Shown here piece by piece: positions 44,501 through 53,660 of a stretch of DNA of 64,000 nucleotides. Within the stretch, counting starts at the first letter, position 1. Each line of letters starts with the position of its first letter. The notes beneath the pieces are model-generated. The model worked only from the letters and a program-made list of their open reading frames with translations. It had not been told where the DNA came from and did no database searches. This DNA comes from Pyrinomonadaceae bacterium (GTDB lineage: Bacteria; Acidobacteriota; Blastocatellia; Pyrinomonadales; Pyrinomonadaceae): assembly GCA_014534425.1 (NCBI GenBank), contig JACVRN010000006.1, positions 24,741 through 88,740 of the forward strand, written 5' to 3'. The position numbers and the translations under genes are program-made.

Positions 44501-44627
44501 TGAAATATCTCCTTGATTGAAGGATATGGACGACGGTCGAGAGGCAGCCAGAATACTGATTGCACTACGGACGCGAGCGATTGAAACTTAAAGGAATTGA
44601 CCGGGGCTTACGAGTCGAGCATAATGG

Positions 44628-44646
44628 CTACCGAACGGTCGGTAAA
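44628..44646. promoter_or_regulatory. Putative TetR operator CTACCGAACGGTCGGTAAA
   Basis: 18/19 identical to 18172-18190; located in the TonB receptor/MFS divergent intergenic region. Confidence 0.7.
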
Positions 44647-44767
44647 GTAACACTGGCTAGCTAAAACGTCAAGCTTTTGTTCCGGCCTGTCCATGCGCCT
44701 TTATCTCCTTTTACAAGCTGTTCCGGTCACTGGAAAGAGCAACTAATCCTTTGAGGGCTTGTCGTGT

Positions 44768-46111
44768 ATGAAGCAGGAGGAGCCGCGAACTCCGCGAGTC
44801 TGGTTTGCCTTGTGGGTGTTGTTTGCCATCAACACCATGAACTTCTTCGACAGGCAGATACTTGGAGCCGTGGGCGAGGCCGTGCGCCGCGAGTGGGGAA
44901 TGAGCGACGGAGCGATGGGCGCGCTTGGCACAGCCTTTACTTTGCTCTACGCTTTCGTGGGCGTGCCACTTGGCCGCCTCACGGATAAGACGGGGCGCAA
45001 GTGGATTCTTTCTGCGGGCGTCTTCGTGTGGAGTTTGACGACCGTGCTCTCAGGCTTCGCCAGAAACTTCTGGCAGCTTTTCGTGCTGCGATTGGGAGTA
45101 GGAGTAGGCGAAGCTTCTTGTGCGCCCGCAGCCACCTCCTTAATAGGCGACCTTTTCCCAGCGAGCCGCCGCGCCAAAGCTCTATCGATTTTCATGCTCG
45201 GCCTGCCCGTAGGCGTAGCCTTGAGCTTTGCGGTGAGCGGGACGATTGCGCGCTCTTACGGTTGGCGGCCTGCGTTTTATGTCGCGGGTATTCCGGGCTT
45301 GCTCTGCGCTCTGGCCGTGCTCTTGATACGCGAGCCGCAGAGAGGCGCGACCGAAGTTCACAGGATTGGCGGGAGCAAGCGCGAAGGCTCGCCCTATAGG
45401 CTGGTGCTGTCAATTCCGACTATGCGCTGGCTAATCATTTCGGGAGCCTTGCATAACTTCAACATGTACGCCATAGGCTCGTTTCTCACGCCGTTCCTGA
45501 TGCGCTATCACGGCGCGGATATACGCTCTGCGAATTTCGTTTCGATGGTCGTGTACGGGTTGTCGGGCGCGCCCGGTTTAATCCTCGGCGGCATCATAGG
45601 CGACGCGGTCATGAAGCGGCGCGCGAACGGGCGCTTGCTGGTGGGCGGCTTGGCTATACTAGGCTCAGTGCCTTTCTTGTACCTTGCCCTTGAGAGTCCT
45701 GTGGGAGAGCGCAGCGCCTTCATGATTCTGATGGGGACGGGCTGCGCGTTGATGTACGCTTACTACTCCACTGTGTATTCGACGATTCAGGACGTTATAG
45801 AGCCATCTTTGCGTGGGACAGCGATGGCGCTCTACTTCTTCGCCATGTATGTGCTTGGGGCATCGCTTGGGCCGTACGGGACGGGGCTTGTGAGCGACTT
45901 CTTCACCATGCGCGCGGCCCGCGCGGGTGGAGTTGTGAGTTTCACGCAAGGAGCGCTTGAGCCTTACCGCGCCGCAGGTCTTCACACTGCCATGTACATC
46001 ATCCCGGCCCTGGGCATCATGTTAACTCTAGTCCTCTTCGCAGCCTCGCGCACCGTGGCGAAAGACATGGAGAGACTGCAAAGCTGGATGCGCGAGAAAG
46101 CGGGAAATTAA
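44768..46111 (+). CDS. MFS transporter (spinster-like)
   Basis: 12-TM pattern, FDRQILGAVGEAVRREWGMSDGAMGALGTAFTLLYAFVGVPLGRLTDKTGRKWI. Confidence 0.92.
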   Translation: MKQEEPRTPRVWFALWVLFAINTMNFFDRQILGAVGEAVRREWGMSDGAMGALGTAFTLLYAFVGVPLGRLTDKTGRKWILSAGVFVWSLTTVLSGFARNFWQLFVLRLGVGVGEASCAPAATSLIGDLFPASRRAKALSIFMLGLPVGVALSFAVSGTIARSYGWRPAFYVAGIPGLLCALAVLLIREPQRGATEVHRIGGSKREGSPYRLVLSIPTMRWLIISGALHNFNMYAIGSFLTPFLMRYHGADIRSANFVSMVVYGLSGAPGLILGGIIGDAVMKRRANGRLLVGGLAILGSVPFLYLALESPVGERSAFMILMGTGCALMYAYYSTVYSTIQDVIEPSLRGTAMALYFFAMYVLGASLGPYGTGLVSDFFTMRAARAGGVVSFTQGALEPYRAAGLHTAMYIIPALGIMLTLVLFAASRTVAKDMERLQSWMREKAGN

Positions 46112-46962
46112 TTTGATGAAGCTTTGCGTTTCCTGAGTTTGGAAAGCTGTCCGCCGGATATCTTGTCCAGCACGGACATGTAATTCTCTGGCGAGGCGCG
46201 GTGTATTACGTCTATGATGCGCGCGTCCGTGCCTACGAGTATGCGCTTCGAGCGTCGTTTGATGCCGCGTATTATCTGTCGCGCGGCCTCTTCCGAAGTG
46301 GTCTTGGAAATCTTCGTGTGGTACTTGACGCTCTCTTCCTTGGCCGAGCTGTCGGCTTCCGCTCCGAGTCTTCCGCTACGCGCGATGTTGGTGGCAACGC
46401 CGCCCGGATGAACGCAGGAGACGCTGATGTTCGTACCCTCCAACTCGTGACGCAGCGATTCGGTAAAGCCTCGCACGGCAAACTTGCTGGCGCTGTAGGC
46501 TGCGTTGCCCGGCGGCGCTATCAATCCGAAGACGCTTGAGACGTTGACGATGTGCGCCGCAGGCTGCTCGCGCAAGACGGGCAGGAAAAGCTTCACGCCG
46601 TAGACGGTTCCCCAGAAGTTTATATTCATCAACCACTGCAAATCTTCAATCGACACCTCCTCTACGTTGCCGAAGAGAGAGACGCCCGCGTTATTAATCA
46701 GGTGTGTGACACGACCGTGCTCCGCCACAACGTCCGAAGCGAATTTCTTCATCGCGTCAAAGTCCGCGACGTTCAAGACATGCACGGAGACGCGCACGCC
46801 CGAAGGCTCAAGCAGCCTTGCCGTTTCCTCCAAGGCTTCGCGGTTGAGGTCTGCTATCGCAAGCCCCGCTATCTTCTCCGCAGCCAGTTGCAGGCTGAGC
46901 GCACGCCCTATGCCGCTCCCCGCGCCCGTCACCACAGCCACGCTCTTATTGTTCAAGCTCAT
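46108..46962 (-). CDS. SDR family oxidoreductase
   Basis: TGAGSGIGRAL, NNAGVSLFG, YSASK. Confidence 0.93.
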   Translation of the reverse strand: MSLNNKSVAVVTGAGSGIGRALSLQLAAEKIAGLAIADLNREALEETARLLEPSGVRVSVHVLNVADFDAMKKFASDVVAEHGRVTHLINNAGVSLFGNVEEVSIEDLQWLMNINFWGTVYGVKLFLPVLREQPAAHIVNVSSVFGLIAPPGNAAYSASKFAVRGFTESLRHELEGTNISVSCVHPGGVATNIARSGRLGAEADSSAKEESVKYHTKISKTTSEEAARQIIRGIKRRSKRILVGTDARIIDVIHRASPENYMSVLDKISGGQLSKLRKRKASSN

Positions 46963-46981
46963 ACGATTGAGATGAAGAAGG

Positions 46982-48319
46982 TCAATAAACCTGCAAGTCA
47001 GGGTTGGATTGAATGGTAAGTTCGGGTGGCGCGGGGCGCTCGCGCTTCAGTTTTTTACGGAGACGACGCTCGCGCCCCAGTAGAAGCGGCATGGTGTACT
47101 TTGCCATTCGCATCTGTCGCAGCGCTTTGATGGGGTCTACAAGATGAGTGTTTGGCAGCTTCGCGCCCGAAGCTTTCATCACTAAACCTATGGGAAGCTC
47201 CATCTGGTTCTGCAACTCTATCATTTTGGCTATCAGCTTTGAGCCGGGCGTCAGGAGCGGCCCTATGCCGTAGCGCGTCTGCCGCGTGCCTATCACGTAA
47301 AGGTGCTTGTACTCTGGCAACACGCAGCTTCCGTAGAGCATAGCCAGATTGTCGTTCTTGACCGTCACCATTCCTTCGGGTAGGAAGGGGAAGCTGACGT
47401 AAAAGCCAGTGGCGCAGACGACTGCGTCGAACTCGCTGCTCGTGCCGTCAACGAAGTGAACCCTGTGGCCTTCAAAGCGCGCAACGTCGGGCCGAGGCTT
47501 GATGCGACCGTGCTTAAGGTAGTGCAGGACTTCCGTGCTGATGGTCGGATGATGCTCGAAGATTTTATGATCCGGGCGCGGCAGGCCGTAATCTTCATAA
47601 CGCCCCACGACCAGTCGCACTAGAACGCGCAGTATCAGGCGCTGAACCGAGACGGGAAGATAAAGGACGGGAGATTCGACGATGGGTTTGCCGAGGAGCG
47701 TCTTGGGCATGAACCAGTAGCCGCGCCTGAGGCTCAAGTGAGCTTCAGTACTGACGCGCGCCGCTTCCGACACGACATCGCAGGCGGAGTTGCCGCCGCC
47801 TATGACAAGCACGCGCTTATCCGCCAACTGCTCTGGCCCCTTGTAATCCTTCGAATGCATCAACTCGCCCGTGAACTCGCCGTCGTAATGGGGGAACCTC
47901 TTGTGCCAGTGATGGCCGTTGCAGACGAGCACGCCCTTATACACGCGCCGCTCGCCGCTTGAAAGCTCCACGTCCCAAAGCTCGTCCTCGCGCGGGCGCA
48001 CCATTGTGACTTTGCTGTTGAACTCTATCTTCGGATAAAGATTGAAGTGCTTTGCGTAAGCGCGCATGTAATCGAGTATCTGCTGCGCGCTCGGAAAGTC
48101 CGGGTAATCCGCAGGCATTGGATAGTCCGTGAACTCCGTTGTCTTGCGCGAGGAGATGATGTGAACGGTTCTGTAGACGCCGTGATACCAGTTGCCGCCG
48201 ACATCTGCGTCGGCCTCTACCTGCTCGTAGGCTATCCGAGCTTCGGTCAGCGCTTTGGCATGTGCCAGCCCGCAAGGGCCTGCGCCGATTATCAGCATCG
48301 CATCGCGTCTGTCCTGCAT
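46982..48319 (-). CDS. Flavin-containing monooxygenase
   Basis: GAGPCGLAHA and VIGGGNSACDV Rossmann motifs; FTGELMHSKDY matches FxGxxxHxxxY. Confidence 0.9.
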   Translation of the reverse strand: MQDRRDAMLIIGAGPCGLAHAKALTEARIAYEQVEADADVGGNWYHGVYRTVHIISSRKTTEFTDYPMPADYPDFPSAQQILDYMRAYAKHFNLYPKIEFNSKVTMVRPREDELWDVELSSGERRVYKGVLVCNGHHWHKRFPHYDGEFTGELMHSKDYKGPEQLADKRVLVIGGGNSACDVVSEAARVSTEAHLSLRRGYWFMPKTLLGKPIVESPVLYLPVSVQRLILRVLVRLVVGRYEDYGLPRPDHKIFEHHPTISTEVLHYLKHGRIKPRPDVARFEGHRVHFVDGTSSEFDAVVCATGFYVSFPFLPEGMVTVKNDNLAMLYGSCVLPEYKHLYVIGTRQTRYGIGPLLTPGSKLIAKMIELQNQMELPIGLVMKASGAKLPNTHLVDPIKALRQMRMAKYTMPLLLGRERRLRKKLKRERPAPPELTIQSNPDLQVY

Positions 48320-48364
48320 CTTTCGCGCTCCTCTTAAATGATGTAATAGCACGTTAATTTCCAC

Positions 48365-48410
48365 TTTACAAAACTTTACATTCGGTTTGCACAAACTTTA
48401 CCGAACTTTC
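48365..48410 (-). promoter_or_regulatory. CpxR-box-like direct repeats
   Basis: TTTAC-AAAAC-TTTAC (48365-48379; GTAAA-N5-GTAAA on minus strand) and TTTAC-CGAAC-TTTC (48397-48410), at 10-11 bp phasing. Confidence 0.65.
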
Positions 48411-48499
48411 GAGCGCTCGTGCGTCTAAGCTAATCAAGAAGGAGCCTAAGAGGGCACTGGAAATTCTAGAATCTTAAAAATAAGAAGGGGAGAAGAGTG

Positions 48500-49030
48500 A
48501 TGAGATTAACCGGAAGAACGAAGGTCGGACTGGTTGTCACGCTGATTAGTGCGCTTCTGATGATGGCCGCAGTCGCAGGCTTTGCACAGAATGGGCCGCA
48601 GGAAGGCCCTCCGGGTGGGCCGGGCGGCCCGCGCGGTGAAAGAGGCCCTCGCGGCCCCAGAGGCCCTGGCGGCCCCATCCCGTTCCTGCGCGACCTTAAC
48701 CTGACGGACGCTCAGAAGGCGCAGGTCAAGCAGATCGTAGACAACTTCGAGGCCAGCACCAAAGAGTTGCGCGAGAAGATGCGCGGGCTTCGCGGCCCTG
48801 AGGGCGATGCGCTGAGCGGAACCTTTGACGAGGCGGCGGTGCGCTCCGCAGCGCAGGCACGCGCGGCTGTGCAGGTAGAGTTGGAAGTAGCTCATGCGCG
48901 CATGCTCTCGCAGGTCTACAACGTGCTGACGGCTGAGCAGAAGGCGCAGCTTGCAGAACGGCGACAGCAGTTCGAGCAGCGACGACGCGAAGGCCCTGGC
49001 GAGCGCGGCGGAAGACCGGAAGAGAATTAA
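48500..49030 (+). CDS. Spy/CpxP-like periplasmic protein with collagen-like Gly-X-Y tract
   Basis: Signal peptide; RDLNLTDAQKAQVKQIV and VLTAEQKAQLAERRQQ (LTxxQ motifs). Confidence 0.82.
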   Translation: MRLTGRTKVGLVVTLISALLMMAAVAGFAQNGPQEGPPGGPGGPRGERGPRGPRGPGGPIPFLRDLNLTDAQKAQVKQIVDNFEASTKELREKMRGLRGPEGDALSGTFDEAAVRSAAQARAAVQVELEVAHARMLSQVYNVLTAEQKAQLAERRQQFEQRRREGPGERGGRPEEN

Positions 49031-49074
49031 GCGGCAAACAGCATGCTTTTATAGAAAGCAAGTGTGACTACTTT

Positions 49075-49117
49075 TAAGAGGGGCGCGTTTAAGAACGGCT
49101 TTCACGTGCCCCTCTTA
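49075..49117 (+). terminator. Stem-loop 3' of the Spy/CpxP-like gene
   Basis: TAAGAGGGGC (49075-49084) / GCCCCTCTTA (49108-49117), 23-nt loop; weak T tract. Confidence 0.45.
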
Positions 49118-49139
49118 TCTCTACATTCTGCATCCACGT

Positions 49140-49772
49140 ATGGAACACGTAGAAACCTTTCCCTCATATTCGGAGGCGGCGTGTGAAAGTGAAGCGGCGT
49201 CGACTGCCGCTACGGATTACGATCTGGCTCAGAGCGCATCCGTTGGCGACATGGACGCTTTCGAGCATCTCTACCTGAAATATAACCGGCGCGTGTTTAG
49301 CCTCTGCCTGCGAATGCTGCAATCGCACGCAGAGGCCGAAGACATGATGCACGAGATTTTCATAACCCTCTTTGGAAAGATAGGCGGCTTTCGCGGAGAG
49401 TCAGCGTTTGCGACCTGGTTGCATCGTCTGACGGTCAATCATGTGCTGATGCACTTTCGCAAAAGTAGAGTCAGGCGAGAGCGCATCACAGACGACGGCG
49501 AAACTCCCCTGGAGATTGTAGAGGGAACCGCGAACCCTAATCGCATGGCCCTGCTCGACCGCATCACTCTGGATTCCACCATAGCGCAACTTCCGCCAGG
49601 CTACCGTGTCGTCTTCGTCCTTCACGAAATAGAAGGACACGAGCATCACGAGATTGCGGAAATCCTTGGCTGCTCCATAGGCACATCCAAATCGCAACTT
49701 CACAAGGCGCGCATGAAGCTCAGACGATTACTGCGCTCCAAAGAGCAAGAGAAACAACCCTCTAATCAATAA
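49140..49772 (+). CDS. RNA polymerase sigma factor, sigma-70/ECF family
   Basis: [66 protein letters not shown]-terminal sigma4 [24 protein letters not shown]. Confidence 0.94.
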   Translation: MEHVETFPSYSEAACESEAASTAATDYDLAQSASVGDMDAFEHLYLKYNRRVFSLCLRMLQSHAEAEDMMHEIFITLFGKIGGFRGESAFATWLHRLTVNHVLMHFRKSRVRRERITDDGETPLEIVEGTANPNRMALLDRITLDSTIAQLPPGYRVVFVLHEIEGHEHHEIAEILGCSIGTSKSQLHKARMKLRRLLRSKEQEKQPSNQ

Positions 49773-49793
49773 AGTGGAAGAGAGCCAGGTCTC

Positions 49794-50303
49794 TTACTCT
49801 CCTTCACCGTCGGGCCAGTCGCCGCGCTTGTTGCCGGGTCTGACGGGCGGAGGCTGGTCTGGGCCTAGGTTGTCGGGCCGCACGTCCGCGTAGACGAAGT
49901 TCTCCGGCGGCACGGGAGAGCCGGACAATCTGCGAAGCATTGCGAGTTGCCCCGCGTGCGTCATGGCATCGCTGAAAGGCCCTTGCAGCATACGCTCCGG
50001 CGTGATGTTCTGAAAAGGAGTTTCGCTTTCAAGGTGCTCGGCCAACTCTTCTATGGTTCTGTGAAATCTTAGAACCTCCGCCTGAAAATCTTCCAGAGGC
50101 TCCTGGTTATATTCTCCGCCTATGAAGAAAGTCCGCGCGTAGCCCAGTACGCTCTCCATGTGGCGAATCAACTCAAGCGGTGTTCTGACTCGCGGGGCGG
50201 CGCGGAAAGAGTAGAAAGACTCAGGCGCGTCACGCAGAGCCTTCTGCGTGCGATAGGCCAGCGCCGCCAGGAAATGGCGAAGGAGCAAACGCTTGTCGTC
50301 CAT
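49794..50303 (-). CDS. DinB-like family protein
   Basis: DinB-like helical pattern (MTHAGQLAMLRRLSGSPVPPENF). Confidence 0.7.
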   Translation of the reverse strand: MDDKRLLLRHFLAALAYRTQKALRDAPESFYSFRAAPRVRTPLELIRHMESVLGYARTFFIGGEYNQEPLEDFQAEVLRFHRTIEELAEHLESETPFQNITPERMLQGPFSDAMTHAGQLAMLRRLSGSPVPPENFVYADVRPDNLGPDQPPPVRPGNKRGDWPDGEGE

Positions 50304-50324
50304 GACTCTTGCCTTGCCTCCGAA

Positions 50325-52898
50325 TTATTGAAGCCCTACGCGGCGCATCATCTCTGTAAAGCGCTCGTCTGTACGCAAGGGATCCAGAAAGGGGTCTACC
50401 TGTAGGATTGTCATTCTGGATGTGCGATCCTCGTAGGTCTTTTCCAGCCACTCGAACGCACGGTCTTTGTCGCCAAGCCCCGCGTAGATGATGACGAAGT
50501 TGTAGGCCGCCACGTACTGCTGCTTTGCAAGCTCCTTCAACTGGTTGAGCATCTTTAAGGCTTCATCGCGCCTGCCCGAAGCCGCGTAGGCGTGGCCCAG
50601 AAGCGCAAGCACGCGTGGGTCTGCGTTAAGCGACCGGGCCTTCTGGTAACTGGCTATGGCTTCCGCGTACTGGCCCTTCATCTCGTATGCCATGCCCAAC
50701 TCGTAATGCGCGTAATAGAAGCTCTGATCCATCTCTATGGTCTTGAGCAGTTGCTCTATGGCCTTGTCGTACTGCCGCGCATAGAAGTAGGTATCGCCCA
50801 CGTCCGCGTTGACTATCAGAGAGAGCGGGTCAAGCTCCTGCGCGCGTTTCATCTCGGCTATGGCCTCGTCGAAGTGGCCCGTGTAGAGCAACACCTGATT
50901 GCCGTACCAATGATGCGCCGTGGCGTAATTCGGATTAAGCTCTATGGCGCGTCGAAATTCTCGTATGGCGTCTGCGGCCTTCCATTCGTACGCGAACATC
51001 TCAAGGCCGAGCGCCGCGTGCGCTTCCGCGAGCGCGTCGTCAATCTCAAGCGCACGTCGCGCGGCAGCCTTCGCCTTCGGATAAGAGTCCTGCGGGCTGC
51101 TGACCGAATAGCCGGAAAAGAGGACGTAGGCGTCTGCCATCCCAGCGTAGGCCAGGGCATAATTAGGGTCGCGCTCAATCGCCTGGTTGAAGTACTCGAT
51201 TGACTTCTTCAAATCTTCGCGCGTGCGCTTGTTCCAGAAGTAGCGCCCTTTAAGATAAAGCTGGTAGGCTTCGGCGTTCTCAGTGTAGCGCTTGGTGACG
51301 CGGCTTTTGACCTCGCCGGAAATCTTCGTGCGAAGGTTGGCGGAGATTTCCTGCGCTATCTCTCGCTGCACGATGAGCAGGTCTGATATCTTTCGCTCGT
51401 ACTGCTCGCCCCAGAGTTGCTTGTTGACGCGCACGTCCACCAGTTCCACGCTGACCGTCAGGTTGTCGCCGCGCTGCATGACGCGCCCCGTGAGAACCGC
51501 GCGCACTCCAAGCTCTTTCCCGAAGGCGATTGGGTCTGCCGCTTTCCCCTTGTAGCGAAAGACGGAACTGCGGGCGATGACGCGCAGGTCTGGAAGCTGC
51601 GTCAGGCTGTTGATGATGCTCTCGGTCAACCCGTCCGAGATGTATTCGGTTTCGGGGTCGCCCGTCTGGTTGGCAAACGGCATGACGGCGATAGAGTCAA
51701 AGGAGGTCGTGCGCTCTTGCCTGAAGTAGTAGATGATAGCCGCCGTCACCGCAAGACTCGCCAGCAACGCAAGGATCAGGCCGAGCGCTATCAGGATGAT
51801 TGATTTGTATCGCTTGATATTACTTACAATGTACTCCGCGCTTGAGACCGGATGCGCCGAAGAAGCAGCGCTTTCGGCAGCGCTCTTGTCAACGCTTTCG
51901 TTCGTCTGTCTTTCGGGCCTTTCCGTCTGAACGCTCTTTCCGTGCACGCTGTCGAGCAGCACTGTGTCGCTGCTGGTGATTGAATGTGCAGACGCGGGTT
52001 GTTGCAGCGAGTCCGCGCCGCCCTTCAACTCGTGCCGCAACTCTTCAATCTCAAGGCCCACGTCCTTGATGGAGGAGTAGCGATTCTCGACCTCCTTTTC
52101 CAAACACTTGCCTATAATTTTTTGCAGGGCTTCGGGCGCTGCGGCGTTCAACTCCTTAATCTGCGGCGTGGGCGAATAGACGATCATGTGCATGGAATCA
52201 ATCGCGTCCTTGCCCTTGAAAGCCTTGCGGCCTGTGACCGCTTCGAAGAGGATGCAGCCGAAAGAGAAGATGTCCGAGCGATGGTCTATGTCCTCGACGC
52301 GACCCTGCGCCTGTTCGGGCGACATGTAGCCTACGGTTCCCATGACTGTGCCCGGTATTGAATGATGCGACATCAGAATAGTGTCGCCTTCGGGAATTTC
52401 CCCCGACTCGCTCTGCTTCTCTATGAGCTTAGCCAGCCCGAAGTCCAACACCTTCGCGTAGCCGTCATTGGTAATCATGATGTTGTCCGGCTTGAGATCA
52501 CGGTGGACTATTCCCTCCGTATGCGCCTTGTGCAATCCTTCCGCCACCTGCGCCAGATATTTGAGGAGTTGCCTGAGAGGCTCTTTACGGCTGTGAATCT
52601 TCTCGCGCAGGGTCTGACCCTCTATGTACTCCATGACTATGAAGTGGTGGTCGTCCGCTTCGCCAATCTCATAAATGTGCGCGATGTTCGGATGATTCAG
52701 AGCGGCGACCGCATAAGCCTCCTGCTTGAAGCGGCGCAGTCGCTCTTCATTCTCGCTGTACTTTAAGGCGAGAAACTTGAGGGCTACCAACCGGCGCAGT
52801 TGAGTATCCAGCGCCAGATAAACCTCGCTCATCCCGCCCGCGCCCAGCTTCGAGCGGACTTCATAGCGTCCCAGACGTGTACCGGGGGAAATGGTCAT
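50325..52898 (-). CDS. Serine/threonine protein kinase with FlgO-like and TPR domains
   Basis: HRDLKPDNIMI, DFGLAK; transmembrane segment; SIAVMPFANQTGDPETEYISDGLTESIINSLTQLPDLRVIARSS; C-terminal TPRs. Confidence 0.95.
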   Translation of the reverse strand: MTISPGTRLGRYEVRSKLGAGGMSEVYLALDTQLRRLVALKFLALKYSENEERLRRFKQEAYAVAALNHPNIAHIYEIGEADDHHFIVMEYIEGQTLREKIHSRKEPLRQLLKYLAQVAEGLHKAHTEGIVHRDLKPDNIMITNDGYAKVLDFGLAKLIEKQSESGEIPEGDTILMSHHSIPGTVMGTVGYMSPEQAQGRVEDIDHRSDIFSFGCILFEAVTGRKAFKGKDAIDSMHMIVYSPTPQIKELNAAAPEALQKIIGKCLEKEVENRYSSIKDVGLEIEELRHELKGGADSLQQPASAHSITSSDTVLLDSVHGKSVQTERPERQTNESVDKSAAESAASSAHPVSSAEYIVSNIKRYKSIILIALGLILALLASLAVTAAIIYYFRQERTTSFDSIAVMPFANQTGDPETEYISDGLTESIINSLTQLPDLRVIARSSVFRYKGKAADPIAFGKELGVRAVLTGRVMQRGDNLTVSVELVDVRVNKQLWGEQYERKISDLLIVQREIAQEISANLRTKISGEVKSRVTKRYTENAEAYQLYLKGRYFWNKRTREDLKKSIEYFNQAIERDPNYALAYAGMADAYVLFSGYSVSSPQDSYPKAKAAARRALEIDDALAEAHAALGLEMFAYEWKAADAIREFRRAIELNPNYATAHHWYGNQVLLYTGHFDEAIAEMKRAQELDPLSLIVNADVGDTYFYARQYDKAIEQLLKTIEMDQSFYYAHYELGMAYEMKGQYAEAIASYQKARSLNADPRVLALLGHAYAASGRRDEALKMLNQLKELAKQQYVAAYNFVIIYAGLGDKDRAFEWLEKTYEDRTSRMTILQVDPFLDPLRTDERFTEMMRRVGLQ

Positions 52899-53171
52899 GG
52901 CGACAGAGGACAGGAACCCTCGCGCTACTCGAAAGCAACCCCAAGCGCTAGAGTCCCAGGCAAAGACCCGCCCATTCTATCCGCCTTCCCCCACCCGCGC
53001 CAGAGTAATTTCAGAAAGACGAGCGTGACCTCACGCGAGCATTAACTGCCTATCCAATCGCTGTTGGCGATTCCCAATGTTCTCTAACCGGCGCAGAAGA
53101 TTTAATATTTGATATTGATAATCCTCTGGATTACAATTAGCGTCGTATGCTCTCTTAAAGGAGTGCTTAAC

Positions 53172-53654
53172 ATGAGAAGTCTTAGTGAGAATGATCTCGT
53201 TTGCCAGCTTCACGTATCCCTGCACAAGGAATTTGATGATGAAGAGTTCCTCACGGCAGAGTTAAGAGGAGTTGTCCAGGGTCTCGTCAACAGTCTGGGG
53301 TGGCTCGCCTTGATGACTTCCGAGCGCAGTGATTGGGAGCCGGTCTTAAGTTTATACACTGACGACCACTTCTCTAATGAAATCATGAGCCGACGGGAGA
53401 TAGTGGGGCGCATCGAAAATACTAGCGGTCTCAGTTATGAAATGTCTAATTACGCTCTTGGGGTCATAGAGAAGAGCGTAGATAACGAAACGGAAGTCGA
53501 AAATAGTTCCGCCGTCGAGATAGAACACATAGGCGTTATAAAGGCGAACGAGTGGCCGCGTTACGTAATTCATTTGAGTGACGAATTGAAGGTTTCTCCT
53601 CCGCGCACGGACAACACGCTCGACATGCCTACGATTCCCTCATTCGAGAGGTAG
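53172..53654 (+). CDS. Hypothetical protein
   Basis: ATG at 53172; 6 nt before the metallophosphoesterase gene; visibly AT-richer DNA. Confidence 0.6.
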   Translation: MRSLSENDLVCQLHVSLHKEFDDEEFLTAELRGVVQGLVNSLGWLALMTSERSDWEPVLSLYTDDHFSNEIMSRREIVGRIENTSGLSYEMSNYALGVIEKSVDNETEVENSSAVEIEHIGVIKANEWPRYVIHLSDELKVSPPRTDNTLDMPTIPSFER

Positions 53655-53660
53655 TGTGCT

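Noticed and set aside
50325-52898. Adenylate cyclase-like annotation suggested by the TolB/FlgO-like region
   Set aside because: No cyclase catalytic domain seen; the N-terminus is a clear Ser/Thr kinase and the C-terminus is TPR.
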